Source of the DNA: Cryomorphaceae bacterium
GTDB lineage: Bacteria; Bacteroidota; Bacteroidia; Flavobacteriales; Schleiferiaceae
Length of the DNA: 64,000 nt
Assembly: GCA_021298655.1 (NCBI GenBank)
Contig: JAJTFK010000001.1
Span: 5,001-69,000 of the forward strand
Direction: 5' to 3'
The notes under the pieces were generated by a model. It made no database searches and had not been told where the DNA came from. It was given only the letters and a program-made list of their open reading frames with translations. The position numbers and the translations under genes were made by a program. This document shows positions 18,255 to 26,096 of the stretch, one piece after another. The stretch's first letter is position 1, and each line of letters begins with the position of its first letter.

Positions 18255-18679
18255 TGACCGTCCAGCCCGAACAGGAACAGCGCATTGTGGCGGCGATTGA
18301 AGCCGCCGAGCGCGTGACCTCGGGAGAGGTGCGCGTTCACCTGAACGACCGCTGCAGCGGGGACGCACTCCGCGACGCCCAAAAGGCCTTCACCAAACTG
18401 GGCATGCACCGCACCGCGGAACGCAACGGCATCCTGTTCTACCTCGCGCTCGAAAGCCACAAGTTTGCGGTGCTCGGCGACGCCGGCATCCACACCAAGG
18501 TGGGTCAGGCGTTTTGGGACGGAATCCGCGACGCCATGATTCCCGAACTGAAGGCGGGCCGCTGGGTCGAAGCCCTGGAGTATGGGGTTGCCGAAGCGGG
18601 ACGCGCGCTGGCCGAGCATTTTCCGCACCAGGGTGCCCGCGACCGCGACGAACTCAGCAACGAAGTTTCGCGCGGATGA
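18254..18679 (+). CDS. TPM domain protein, short form without signal peptide
   Basis: 141 residues forming a TPM (TLP18.3/Psb32/MOLO-1) domain: 'VTSGEVRVHLNDRC', 'RNGILFYLALESHKFAVLGDAGIHTKVGQAFWD' and 'ALEYGVAEAGRALAEHFP'. No signal peptide or membrane helix is visible, so it is predicted to be cytosolic, unlike the paralog that follows. TPM proteins have been linked to phosphatase activity and to photosystem or membrane-protein maintenance elsewhere; the bacterial role is unclear. It overlaps the next TPM gene by ATGA. Confidence 0.88.
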   Translation: MTVQPEQEQRIVAAIEAAERVTSGEVRVHLNDRCSGDALRDAQKAFTKLGMHRTAERNGILFYLALESHKFAVLGDAGIHTKVGQAFWDGIRDAMIPELKAGRWVEALEYGVAEAGRALAEHFPHQGARDRDELSNEVSRG

Positions 18680-19416
18680 GGCTCTTGATTGCATTTTTGG
18701 CGGTCGGCTTTGGCCTGAACGCGCAACCTTGGGAAAAGCCGAGTCCCAGCGAAGGCCTGGTGGTTTGGCGCAACACTACTCCGGTGCTTCAGGCCGACGA
18801 AGAAGCGCGCCTCGAGGCCGTGCTCAACGCCATCAACGACAGCACCTCAACCCAAATTGCGGTGCTTTTTGTGGATCGCGTGAACGACGACCTCAATTTT
18901 GTGGCGGCCCAAACCGGCGAAGCATGGGGAATTGGCCAAGCAGCGGCCGACAACGGCATGCTGGTCCTGATTGCCCTCGAGGACCGAAAAATGGCCATTC
19001 AAGTTGGCCGCGGCCTGGAACCCACCATTACGGACCTCGTCAGCCACCAGCTTATTGAAAACACCCTGAAGCCCGCGTTTCGCGAACAGCAGTATGCAGC
19101 GGGTATTGAAGCGGTAGCCACTGAAGTTGCCCAACGCCTTTCGGGTCAGTTTGAGGCGGTCGAGAACGACTCGGAACGGCCGTTCCCCTTTGGCGCCGTT
19201 ATCGTTGCCGTGCTGGCATTCATCGTCATCGCACGTCGAAGTGGCGGCAATGGCGGTTTTGGCGGTCGCGGCGGCGGAATGTGGTTTGGCCCCATGGGCG
19301 GATTCCCCTCGGGCGGCGGATTTGGCGGTCGCGGCGGCGGTGGATTCGGTGGCGGCGGGTTTGGCGGGTTCGGCGGCGGAAGTTTTGGCGGCGGCGGCGC
19401 GTCAGGTTCGTGGTAA
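18676..19416 (+). CDS. TPM domain protein, exported, with Gly-rich tail
   Basis: 246 residues from the ATG that overlaps the previous stop as ATGA. It has a signal peptide (about 1-16), a TPM domain (about 25-160; 'DDLNFVAAQTGEAWGIGQ', 'DNGMLVLIALEDRKMAIQVGRGLE'), a membrane helix (172-186) and a C-terminal tail of about 58 residues made mostly of Gly, Phe and Arg (189-246). This domain order matches YgcG-type TPM proteins. A longer in-frame opening starting at 18514 lies inside the previous gene and is not supported. Confidence 0.92.
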   Translation: MRLLIAFLAVGFGLNAQPWEKPSPSEGLVVWRNTTPVLQADEEARLEAVLNAINDSTSTQIAVLFVDRVNDDLNFVAAQTGEAWGIGQAAADNGMLVLIALEDRKMAIQVGRGLEPTITDLVSHQLIENTLKPAFREQQYAAGIEAVATEVAQRLSGQFEAVENDSERPFPFGAVIVAVLAFIVIARRSGGNGGFGGRGGGMWFGPMGGFPSGGGFGGRGGGGFGGGGFGGFGGGSFGGGGASGSW

Positions 19417-19421
19417 TTTGC

Positions 19422-19429
19422 GACCTTTG
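19422..19429 (+). promoter_or_regulatory. Candidate promoter element before the lipoprotein gene
   Basis: GACCTTTG, seven of eight positions of TAnnTTTG, ends four bases before the ATG at 19434. It would start a near-leaderless message inside the operon. Confidence 0.35.
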
Positions 19430-19433
19430 CCCC

Positions 19434-19793
19434 ATGATTTCATCTCGTTTTTTCCGATTCGGTGCGTTCGCATTCGCCGTGCTTGCCCTAACCGGCTGCG
19501 GAGCGCCCAAATTCACGCTTGGCTCCACGACCCAAGGCCTGCAAATCACCGTCGATAAGCCCGTTCAGCAGCAATTGAGCATTCAGTCGGTTCAGGTCGA
19601 GGAAAACGGCACTTGGACCAGTCCCGCCTTTCAGGTTAAGTACGCGAACCGCGACGAAGTGGTGCTCGGAACCAAGGGCGAATCGAGCGTACGCGTGAGC
19701 GTTTCGGGTGCCAAAGACGCCCGTTCTGCCCAGGTCACCTTCCGAACCGCTCCGGGAAAGCCCCTGAAAACCAAGCTAGTTAACGCCAAGTAA
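19434..19793 (+). CDS. Small lipoprotein of unknown function
   Basis: 119 residues. A signal peptide with lipobox 'LALTGC' puts the lipidated Cys at residue 22. The mature part has short beta-strand-like segments ('QLSIQSVQVEENGTW', 'SVRVSVSGAKDARSAQVTFR'). No family is recognised. The ATG at 19434 is chosen because the signal peptide starts there; the open frame upstream overlaps the TPM gene in another frame. It lies 17 bases after the TPM gene and three before the pterin synthase-like gene. Confidence 0.8.
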   Translation: MISSRFFRFGAFAFAVLALTGCGAPKFTLGSTTQGLQITVDKPVQQQLSIQSVQVEENGTWTSPAFQVKYANRDEVVLGTKGESSVRVSVSGAKDARSAQVTFRTAPGKPLKTKLVNAK

Positions 19794-19796
19794 CCC

Positions 19797-20210
19797 GTGG
19801 TATACATCCAACGCCGCGAGGTTTTTAGCGCCGCGCACCGGTTGTATAATGACGCGCTGAGCCCCGAAGAAAACCAACGTCTGTTTGGAAAGTGTTCGTG
19901 GGATTACGGCCACGGCCACAACTTTGAGGTCTGGGTAACGGTGAAGGGCGAGGTCAATCCCCAAACCGGGTTTGTCATGAACCTCGTCGACCTGAAGGGT
20001 TTGATGACGAAGTTCGTCATTGATCCGCTGGACCACAAGCACCTCAACCACGACGCTACGTTCATGCTGGGCAAGCTTCCGTCTACCGAGAACTTGGCCA
20101 TCGAGATTTGGAAGCAGCTCCAAGGCCCCGTGGCCGAGTTTGGAGCGCAGCTCCACTGCGTTCGGGTGGTGGAAACCGAAAACAACGCCGTGGAGTACTA
20201 CGGCGAGTAG
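19797..20210 (+). CDS. 6-pyruvoyl-tetrahydropterin synthase / QueD family enzyme
   Basis: 137 residues from a GTG start at 19797. The zinc ligands are His14 in 'FSAAHR' plus His39 and His41 in 'YGHGHNF'; the catalytic Cys33 is in 'GKC'. 'DLKGLM' and 'DHKHLNHD' complete the family pattern. The family makes 6-carboxytetrahydropterin (QueD, queuosine and deazapurine route) or related pterins. A queG gene elsewhere in the window is compatible with a queuosine role, but the spacing between Cys and GHGH also fits PTPS-like members, so no symbol is given. Confidence 0.92.
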   Translation: MVYIQRREVFSAAHRLYNDALSPEENQRLFGKCSWDYGHGHNFEVWVTVKGEVNPQTGFVMNLVDLKGLMTKFVIDPLDHKHLNHDATFMLGKLPSTENLAIEIWKQLQGPVAEFGAQLHCVRVVETENNAVEYYGE

Positions 20211-20245
20211 CTGGAATGAATCGGGTCCAAGCGGCCGCAATTGCT

Positions 20246-20252
20246 TATCTTG
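20246..20252 (+). promoter_or_regulatory. Candidate promoter element of fabD
   Basis: TATCTTG, a shortened match to TAnnTTTG, five T residues before the ATG at 20258. Confidence 0.3.
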
Positions 20253-20257
20253 TTTTT

Positions 20258-21127
20258 ATGAAAAAAGCCTACGTTTTCCCGGGCCAAGGTGCCCAAGCTC
20301 CCGGAATGGGTCAGGATCTTTACGGTGCCCATAGCGCGATGTTTGCCCAGGCCGATGCCGTGCTCGGATTCGGTTTGAGCGACCTGATGTTCCACGGCAC
20401 GATGGAGGACCTTACCCAAACGAAGGTGACGCAGCCGGCCGTTTTTGTGCACAGCGTGATCAAGGCCGTTTCGCTGGGTTCGGCGTTTCAACCCGATATG
20501 GTCGCCGGCCACTCGCTGGGCGAGTTTTCGGCGCTGGTGGCCGCCGGAGCCCTGAGTTTTGAAGACGGTTTGCGGCTGGTTTCGGAGCGGGCCCTCGCCA
20601 TGCAGGATGCCTGCGACGCGGAGCCTTCGACGATGGCCGCTATTCTTGGGCTCTCCGACGAGGTGGTCGAGCAGATTTGCGCGGAGACCCCCGGCGTGGT
20701 GGTTCCCGCGAACTACAATTCGCCCGGTCAGTTGGTGATTAGTGGCGCGCGCGCCGCGGTGGAAGCCGCGTGCGCTGCGTGCAGCGCGGCCGGGGCCAAG
20801 CGGGCGCTGATTTTGCCGGTGGGCGGGGCCTTTCACAGCCCGCTTATGGAACCGGCCCGCGCGCGCCTCGCTGAAGCCTTGGATTCCGTTTCCTTTCACG
20901 CCCCCCGCTGCCCCATCTACCAAAACGTCGTGGCCGCACCGGTCCATGACCCCGAAGAAATCCGCTCCAACCTCAAAGCGCAATTAACGGGCTCGGTTCG
21001 TTGGACCCAATCCGTCCTGGCCATGGTCCATGACGGAGCCACCGAATTTTACGAAGTGGGCCCGGGCAAGGCCCTCCAGGGAATGATCAAAAAAATTGCT
21101 CCCGAGGCCGAAGCCCTCAGCGCCTAA
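20258..21127 (+). CDS. fabD: Malonyl-CoA:ACP transacylase FabD
   Basis: Loads malonate onto acyl carrier protein for fatty acid synthesis. 289 residues. It starts MKKAYVFPGQGAQ, with the nucleophile motif GHSLG (Ser86). The catalytic His is in 'GGAFHSPLM' and the acyl-specificity Arg lies in 'LVSERALAMQ'. The frame remains open upstream to 20108 but that part overlaps the pterin gene and shows no FabD homology. It sits 41 bases before mvaD. Confidence 0.95.
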   Translation: MKKAYVFPGQGAQAPGMGQDLYGAHSAMFAQADAVLGFGLSDLMFHGTMEDLTQTKVTQPAVFVHSVIKAVSLGSAFQPDMVAGHSLGEFSALVAAGALSFEDGLRLVSERALAMQDACDAEPSTMAAILGLSDEVVEQICAETPGVVVPANYNSPGQLVISGARAAVEAACAACSAAGAKRALILPVGGAFHSPLMEPARARLAEALDSVSFHAPRCPIYQNVVAAPVHDPEEIRSNLKAQLTGSVRWTQSVLAMVHDGATEFYEVGPGKALQGMIKKIAPEAEALSA

Positions 21128-21168
21128 ACCACTAACTAGTTACTCCTAACGAGCTAACCAGCCACCCC

Positions 21169-22182
21169 ATGAAGTCCGCATTCCGTGCCCCATCCAACAT
21201 TGCCCTCGTGAAGTACTGGGGCAAATACGGCGTGCAGCTTCCGAGCAAACCGTCGATCAGCTTTACTCTGGATTCCTGCGCCACCGAAACGACCGTGGAA
21301 CTCACGGATCGCCCGGGAATTTCGGTGGAACTCGACGGCGAGGACACCCCCGGTTTTGTGCCCAAAATCGCGCAATTCGTGGAGCGCATCGCCCCGCGCC
21401 ACCCCTGGATCGGCGACTACGGGATCCGGGTGCAGACCCACAACACCTTCCCGCACTCCTCGGGCATTGCGAGCAGTGCCTCCGGCATGAGTGCGCTGGC
21501 CCTCTGCGTGGTGGACCTGGCCCAAAAACTCGGACACGCCGTGGGTGATCCCAAGCAAGAAGCCTCCATTTTGGCACGGCTGGGTTCCGGCAGCGCCTGC
21601 CGATCCCTCTACGGAGGTCTGGTCGTTTGGGGCGAAACCCCTTCGGTTCCGGGATCCGCACAGGAGTTCGGGACCCCCTATCCGCATAAGTTAAACGAGG
21701 TGTTCCGCAGCTACCGCGACGTAGTGGCTCTGGTAGACGTGGGCCAAAAGGCGGTGAGCAGTACCGCCGGGCACCAGCTGATGGAACGGCACCCGTTCCG
21801 CACGCAGCGCTTCGCACAAGCCCACGACCACCTGGCCGCCCTTGGTCCCATTCTGGCCTCGGGCGACCTTGATGCCTTCATGGAGCTGGTCGAACTTGAA
21901 GCCCTTACGCTTCACGGCCTGATGATGTCGAGTTCGCCCAGCTACATTTTGATGCGGCCGCAAACCCTGCGAATCATTGAGGCCATTCGCGGATTTCGCC
22001 TCGAGTCCGGAATTCCCATTTGCTTTACCCTGGACGCCGGAGCCAACGTGCACATCCTGTTCCCCGAGCAGGCCGAACAATCCGCCATGGAATTTGTTAT
22101 CGATCACGTACAGCCTTGGTGCAAAGACGGCCGAATGATTGCGGACCGCGTGGGCCAAGGACCGGTACCTTTGCACGAATGA
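21169..22182 (+). CDS. mvaD: Diphosphomevalonate decarboxylase
   Basis: Last step from mevalonate to isopentenyl diphosphate. 337 residues. 'APSNIALVKYWGKY' near the start and the GHMP ATP loop 'PHSSGIASSASG' (95-106) are diagnostic; 'GSGSACRSLYGGLVVW' and the C-terminal 'CFTLDAGANVHILFP' complete the enzyme. Flavobacteria commonly use the mevalonate route, and the next two genes are the usual partners. It overlaps the mevalonate kinase gene by four bases. Confidence 0.95.
   Translation: MKSAFRAPSNIALVKYWGKYGVQLPSKPSISFTLDSCATETTVELTDRPGISVELDGEDTPGFVPKIAQFVERIAPRHPWIGDYGIRVQTHNTFPHSSGIASSASGMSALALCVVDLAQKLGHAVGDPKQEASILARLGSGSACRSLYGGLVVWGETPSVPGSAQEFGTPYPHKLNEVFRSYRDVVALVDVGQKAVSSTAGHQLMERHPFRTQRFAQAHDHLAALGPILASGDLDAFMELVELEALTLHGLMMSSSPSYILMRPQTLRIIEAIRGFRLESGIPICFTLDAGANVHILFPEQAEQSAMEFVIDHVQPWCKDGRMIADRVGQGPVPLHE
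22166..22173 (+). promoter_or_regulatory. -7 promoter element of mevalonate kinase inside mvaD
   Basis: TACCTTTG, an exact TAnnTTTG, five bases before the kinase ATG at 22179 and within the last codons of mvaD. It predicts an internal leaderless transcript. Chance occurrence inside coding DNA cannot be excluded. Confidence 0.4.
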
Positions 22183-23123
22183 ATCTGAGCCCCAAATACT
22201 TTGCGAAAATTCTTCTGTTCGGAGAATACGGCGTAATCCGCGACGCGATGGCGCTCTCGATTCCGTACACCAGTTTTTCAGGGGTTCTGCGGATGCCCGA
22301 AGGCGAAGCCAGCTTTGCCGAGCGCGAATCCAATGCCTCCCTCAACCGCTTCGCCAGCTACCTTGAGGAGCTGGCCGCCTTGGGAAGTTTGATGGCCGAC
22401 CTGGATTTGTCGGCGCTTCGTGCAGACATCGACCGCGGACTATTTTTTGACTCCAGCATTCCGCAGGGCTACGGCGTGGGCTCTTCGGGTGCCATGGTAG
22501 CAGCTCTGTACGCGCGCTACGCCCGAAACCCCCTGCCCCTCGAGGAGGCGCATGACGCCGAGAAACTCAAGGCCCTAAAGGCCGAAATGGCCCAAATGGA
22601 GTGCTACTTCCACGGCAAAAGTTCGGGAATGGACCCCACCATTTGCTACCTGCAGCTTCCGCTGCTGGTTCGTTCGTCGGAAGAACTCGGCACCGTTCGG
22701 ATGCCCTCGCTTCCCAGCGACGGCCTGGGCGGAATTTTCCTGCTCAACTCGGGAACGCCCGGCGAAACCCAACCTATGGTGCAGCTGTTCATGGAAAAGC
22801 TCAAGGAAGAAGGTTTTCGTCGCCTGATGACCGATCGGTTCAAAAAGTACAACGACGCCTGCGTCGCGGCCTTCCTCGACGGAAAGACGGACGTTTTGCT
22901 TCGGGAGCTCAAGAAGCTCAGCGGACTGGTCCTTGAGAATTTTGGACCCATGATTCCCAACGACTACCACAGCCTCTGGCAAAAGGGAATCGACACCAAT
23001 GCTTACTACCTGAAGCTTTGCGGCTCGGGCGGCGGAGGCTACATTTTGGGTTTTGCCCCGGATCTTGAGCAAGCTCAGGCCGCGCTGAATCCGCACCGCA
23101 TGGACGTGGTTCTTCGCTTTTAG
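22179..23123 (+). CDS. mvk: Mevalonate kinase, GHMP family
   Basis: ATP-dependent kinase of 314 residues. 'YFAKILLFGEYGVI' at the N-terminus and the GHMP loop 'PQGYGVGSSGA' (95-105) identify it. 'HGKSSGMDPTICYL' carries the substrate and catalytic Asp region, and 'KLCGSGGGGYILGF' is the third GHMP motif. In Flavobacteriia this gene follows mvaD and is assigned to mevalonate phosphorylation. Start chosen at ATGA overlapping mvaD; the longer frame upstream overlaps mvaD without homology. Confidence 0.88.
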   Translation: MNLSPKYFAKILLFGEYGVIRDAMALSIPYTSFSGVLRMPEGEASFAERESNASLNRFASYLEELAALGSLMADLDLSALRADIDRGLFFDSSIPQGYGVGSSGAMVAALYARYARNPLPLEEAHDAEKLKALKAEMAQMECYFHGKSSGMDPTICYLQLPLLVRSSEELGTVRMPSLPSDGLGGIFLLNSGTPGETQPMVQLFMEKLKEEGFRRLMTDRFKKYNDACVAAFLDGKTDVLLRELKKLSGLVLENFGPMIPNDYHSLWQKGIDTNAYYLKLCGSGGGGYILGFAPDLEQAQAALNPHRMDVVLRF

Positions 23124-23131
23124 CGAGCCCC

Positions 23132-23809
23132 ATGAGCCGCCGCACCAAAATCCTGCTACGCCTGACGGCCTTTTTGAGTTTGGTCCGCTGGACCCACATT
23201 TTGTTTTTGGCGGTGGCCCAAAGCCTGTCGGCCCTAACCCTGCTCAGCGGTTCGGGCCCTACGCCCTGGGTTTCGCTTGCCGGTGTCGTGGTGGCCACGG
23301 CCTGCATCGTTGCCGGAGGATCGCTCTTCAACAGTTTTTACGACCTCGAGCGGGACCTCATTGAGCGACCTTGGCGCACCCTGCTGGAACGCCCCGTGGC
23401 CCGCAAGTACGGAATGAAGCTTGCCTTCACCTTTTATGCGGTCGCCCTGGTCGTCGCCGCAGGCACCCTGAGCCTTCGGGTTAGCCTGGCCACTGCGCTC
23501 TACGCCCTCTTGGTTTTTCTCTATTCCCACAAGCGGTGGGGCTTTGGCGTTGGCGGCGCACTGATTGCCAGCCTACTGGCCTTTGCGCCCCTCTTGCTGG
23601 CGACGGCGACCCTTCTGCCCGATTCCCTGCCCGGTTTCGTGCGCGGACTTCCCTTGGCCGTAGCCATGATCGGACTGGAATGGCGGCGTCAGTGGGAACG
23701 TCGGCAAATTCCAACGTCGAACGCCGCAACCCAGCACCGGCTGGTGCGGCAGCAATGGATGTACAAGCTGATTTTGGCGCTGAGCCTCGGAATCATTCCG
23801 TGGATTTGA
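23132..23809 (+). CDS. UbiA-family prenyltransferase homolog, shortened, second Asp motif absent
   Basis: 225-residue membrane protein with about seven hydrophobic helices. The first prenyl-diphosphate motif is intact: Asn67, Asp71 and Asp75 in 'NSFYDLERDLIERP'. It resembles flavobacterial geranylgeranylglyceryl-phosphate geranylgeranyltransferase-like proteins, which usually follow mevalonate kinase and are about 300 residues. Here the segment that should carry the second Asp-rich motif reads 'LEWRRQWERRQIPTS' and the last helices are missing. No frameshift is evident, and the end is four bases from the convergent gene. It may be inactive or altered in substrate. Confidence 0.8.
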   Translation: MSRRTKILLRLTAFLSLVRWTHILFLAVAQSLSALTLLSGSGPTPWVSLAGVVVATACIVAGGSLFNSFYDLERDLIERPWRTLLERPVARKYGMKLAFTFYAVALVVAAGTLSLRVSLATALYALLVFLYSHKRWGFGVGGALIASLLAFAPLLLATATLLPDSLPGFVRGLPLAVAMIGLEWRRQWERRQIPTSNAATQHRLVRQQWMYKLILALSLGIIPWI

Positions 23810-23813
23810 GGCC

Positions 23814-26042
23814 CTATCGGAATACGGTAAACATCCCGCGGCGCTCTTCGACCAAACCGTCGGGCAACCAAATAAAGAGGCGGTAGCTGTAGGGGCCCGC
23901 CGGGACGCGCTCCCCGCCGTAGGTTCCGTTCCAGCCGTTGGGGTCTTCGCTGCTGTGAAACACCTGCAGTCCCCAGCGGTTGAATACGGCCCACTCCATT
24001 CGTTCGATTCCCGTTGCAACCACGTTGAAGCGCTCATTTACCGCATCGTTGTTGGGCGTGAAGGCCGAAGGGATGTAGACGTAGTGGTCCATTTTGAGCT
24101 CCACGGGGTAGGCCGCGCTGTCGCTGCAGCCCAAGGTGTCGCTCACCGCGAGCCCGACCCAGTATGTTCCGGGACGGCCGTATATGTGTCGGGGGTGCAC
24201 CTGGGTTGAGGTGTCGCCGTCGCCGAAGTACCAGCGCACGTTCAGCGTATCGCTGGAGTAGTTGGTGAAGCCCACGTCCAAAGGATTTCCAGGGTCCTGC
24301 AGGTAGGTGAACGACGCCACGGGATTGGGCATCACCCAAGCATAAATGGAATCTTCGGCGGCAATCAGGCACTGGTCGGTAACCCGGTATCGGTACCACT
24401 GACTGGAGGCCGGCTGCACCGTCCACAGGGTGTCGGTTGGGCCCGTAATCCACTTGGTGGTCCGCTGGCCCTTGCCCCATTGGGACCGTGCCCGCAGGGT
24501 GACTTCGTCGCCGGGACACAGATATAGGGTATCGGATTCCGTTTGAATGGAATCGTAGGGTTCGACGTAGATCGTGATGCTGTCTATACGGGGCGAGGTG
24601 CTGCACTCGTCCCAGCTCAGGTAACGGTAGGTTGTCGTGGCAGGAGGCGCTACCGTGAACAGGGTCGTTTGCAGCGTATCCAGCTCCCAATGACCCCAGC
24701 GGGTTCCCTCTCCGCCCGAAAGCGTGGCGCGCAGGGTCGTGACCGAACCGGGACAGGCCAGGGTATCGTTGCCTTGATCAATGGCGAGCGCCGCTTGGAC
24801 GCCCACGCGATCCCGAATCCAAATATCTACGGAATCCGCGGGATAGACGGCGCAATCCGTCGACACCGGAAGCATGCGAACGCGCAGCAGTTCCAGGGGT
24901 TCCGTCAAGCCGTCGTCGGCGGGCTGAAACCAAAGGGTGTCTGTTTTTTGGCCCGGATACAGCACCAACGAATCAGGGAGGCCGCCCACAAAGTCGGCAA
25001 CGTTGGCGCTGCCCACGTAGTTGAATTGGGCAATCAGGGTGTCGCTGGTCGCTCCCTTGCGCTCAAAAAGTAGGTAGCTTTTGGCGCAGCCTTCAACCAT
25101 TACCGTGTCGGTGAACGATGCCCCTGCATTGGTGGTCGGCGACAGGTTGATTTCGGGCAATTTAAAGGAACGGGCGCCGAGGAAAACGGCAGAATTGAGC
25201 GCTCCGTCGCTCACGTCCGAAATCATGAGCTTGATGGTGTAGGGAATTCCACAGACCACACCGGCCCTGGCCCGAAATACGTCGGTAAAGCCCTCGAGGT
25301 TTACGATGCTCGAACCGCCGGTATTGGCGTTGTAGTAGACCGAATGGGCGACGTAGTTGGGGTTGGCCGACAGGCAGTTGGACGCCGAGTTTCCGCCCGA
25401 AGGGTAGCCTTGATTAATCGTATTTACCGCGACGGGGGTGGTGGTTCCGGGAATCACGGCGAGGTTTACCGTATCGATGCGCAGGGTACCGTTGGCGTGG
25501 TACATGGGGGCCCCGTTGATTCCGGGTCCGATCAAAAAGAACCCAAATACGTCGTTAAACCCGGAGCAGGTGTAGCTTGTGTACTCCTTGGACCCAAAAA
25601 TGTAGTCGAACTGGACGCTGTCCCCGTTGGCCAGAAAGTTGAACTGAATCGAAGCGCGATCGTATTGGCTCGAACTGGACGAACCGATGGCGCTCAAGAC
25701 CGTTGTCAGGTTGGCACTGGGGGTTTGGGTGGGAAACGTCGTAAAGGTTCCCGATTGACCGGGAACCACGTCGAAGGCATCGGTGGTGACCATGACGATG
25801 CCGCTGTCGAGACCAAATGCGGGATTGGAGCACGTAAACTTGCCCAGCTGGACCGACGGGGGCTGCGAAACCGGAAGGCCGAAGGCGTTCAGGGGCGAAT
25901 AGACAAACAGGTTGGGCCCCACCAGTACATTTTGCACCAACCACATGGGGTCGTTCCGCGGCGACGTTGAATTGACCACGATGTTCTGTCCCTCGAGCGT
26001 AATTCTGAGGGCCAGCGCAAGAAAGAAGAGTAGTTTTCGCAC
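23814..26042 (-). CDS. Large secreted protein with T9SS type B (gliding-associated) C-terminal domain
   Basis: 742 residues from a GTG at 26042 that directly precedes a signal peptide ('LLFFLALALRITLEGQ'). The first 290 or so residues look like a choice-of-anchor L domain ('NGDSVQFDYIFGSKEYTSYTCSGFNDVFGFFLIGPG'). Ig-like repeats follow, then a PKD domain (about 575-650; 'WYFGDGDTSTQVHPRHIY'). The type B sorting domain (656-742) begins 'YIPSAFTPNNDAVNERF'. It is therefore predicted cargo of the PorU/V/SprA machinery. An ATG start at 26129 would lie across the divergent promoter region. The function of the displayed domains is unknown. Confidence 0.9.
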   Translation of the reverse strand: MRKLLFFLALALRITLEGQNIVVNSTSPRNDPMWLVQNVLVGPNLFVYSPLNAFGLPVSQPPSVQLGKFTCSNPAFGLDSGIVMVTTDAFDVVPGQSGTFTTFPTQTPSANLTTVLSAIGSSSSSQYDRASIQFNFLANGDSVQFDYIFGSKEYTSYTCSGFNDVFGFFLIGPGINGAPMYHANGTLRIDTVNLAVIPGTTTPVAVNTINQGYPSGGNSASNCLSANPNYVAHSVYYNANTGGSSIVNLEGFTDVFRARAGVVCGIPYTIKLMISDVSDGALNSAVFLGARSFKLPEINLSPTTNAGASFTDTVMVEGCAKSYLLFERKGATSDTLIAQFNYVGSANVADFVGGLPDSLVLYPGQKTDTLWFQPADDGLTEPLELLRVRMLPVSTDCAVYPADSVDIWIRDRVGVQAALAIDQGNDTLACPGSVTTLRATLSGGEGTRWGHWELDTLQTTLFTVAPPATTTYRYLSWDECSTSPRIDSITIYVEPYDSIQTESDTLYLCPGDEVTLRARSQWGKGQRTTKWITGPTDTLWTVQPASSQWYRYRVTDQCLIAAEDSIYAWVMPNPVASFTYLQDPGNPLDVGFTNYSSDTLNVRWYFGDGDTSTQVHPRHIYGRPGTYWVGLAVSDTLGCSDSAAYPVELKMDHYVYIPSAFTPNNDAVNERFNVVATGIERMEWAVFNRWGLQVFHSSEDPNGWNGTYGGERVPAGPYSYRLFIWLPDGLVEERRGMFTVFR

Positions 26043-26084
26043 GGTTTGGAAGTGAAAGATACAACGGTTTGCCGAAGCGGATTG

Positions 26085-26092
26085 TACCTTCG
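26085..26092 (+). promoter_or_regulatory. Candidate promoter element of the M20 peptidase
   Basis: TACCTTCG (seven of eight to TAnnTTTG) ends four bases before the ATG at 26097. On the opposite strand TATCTTTC (26054-26061) may serve the divergent T9SS cargo gene. Confidence 0.35.
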
Positions 26093-26096
26093 AATC

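Noticed and set aside
18514-18675. Longer N-terminus for the exported TPM protein
   Set aside because: The region overlaps the first TPM gene in another frame, while the ATG at 18676 begins directly with a signal peptide and an ATGA overlap.
19240-19416. Short GGC/GGT-rich repeats that resemble a tandem repeat array
   Set aside because: They encode the Gly-rich tail of the exported TPM protein in frame; no spacers or palindromic units, so neither a CRISPR nor an intergenic repeat.
21128-21168. Repeated 'CTAAC'-like triplets between fabD and mvaD
   Set aside because: Only 41 bases, no clear inverted symmetry beyond AACTAGTT and no promoter-box match; nothing supportable.
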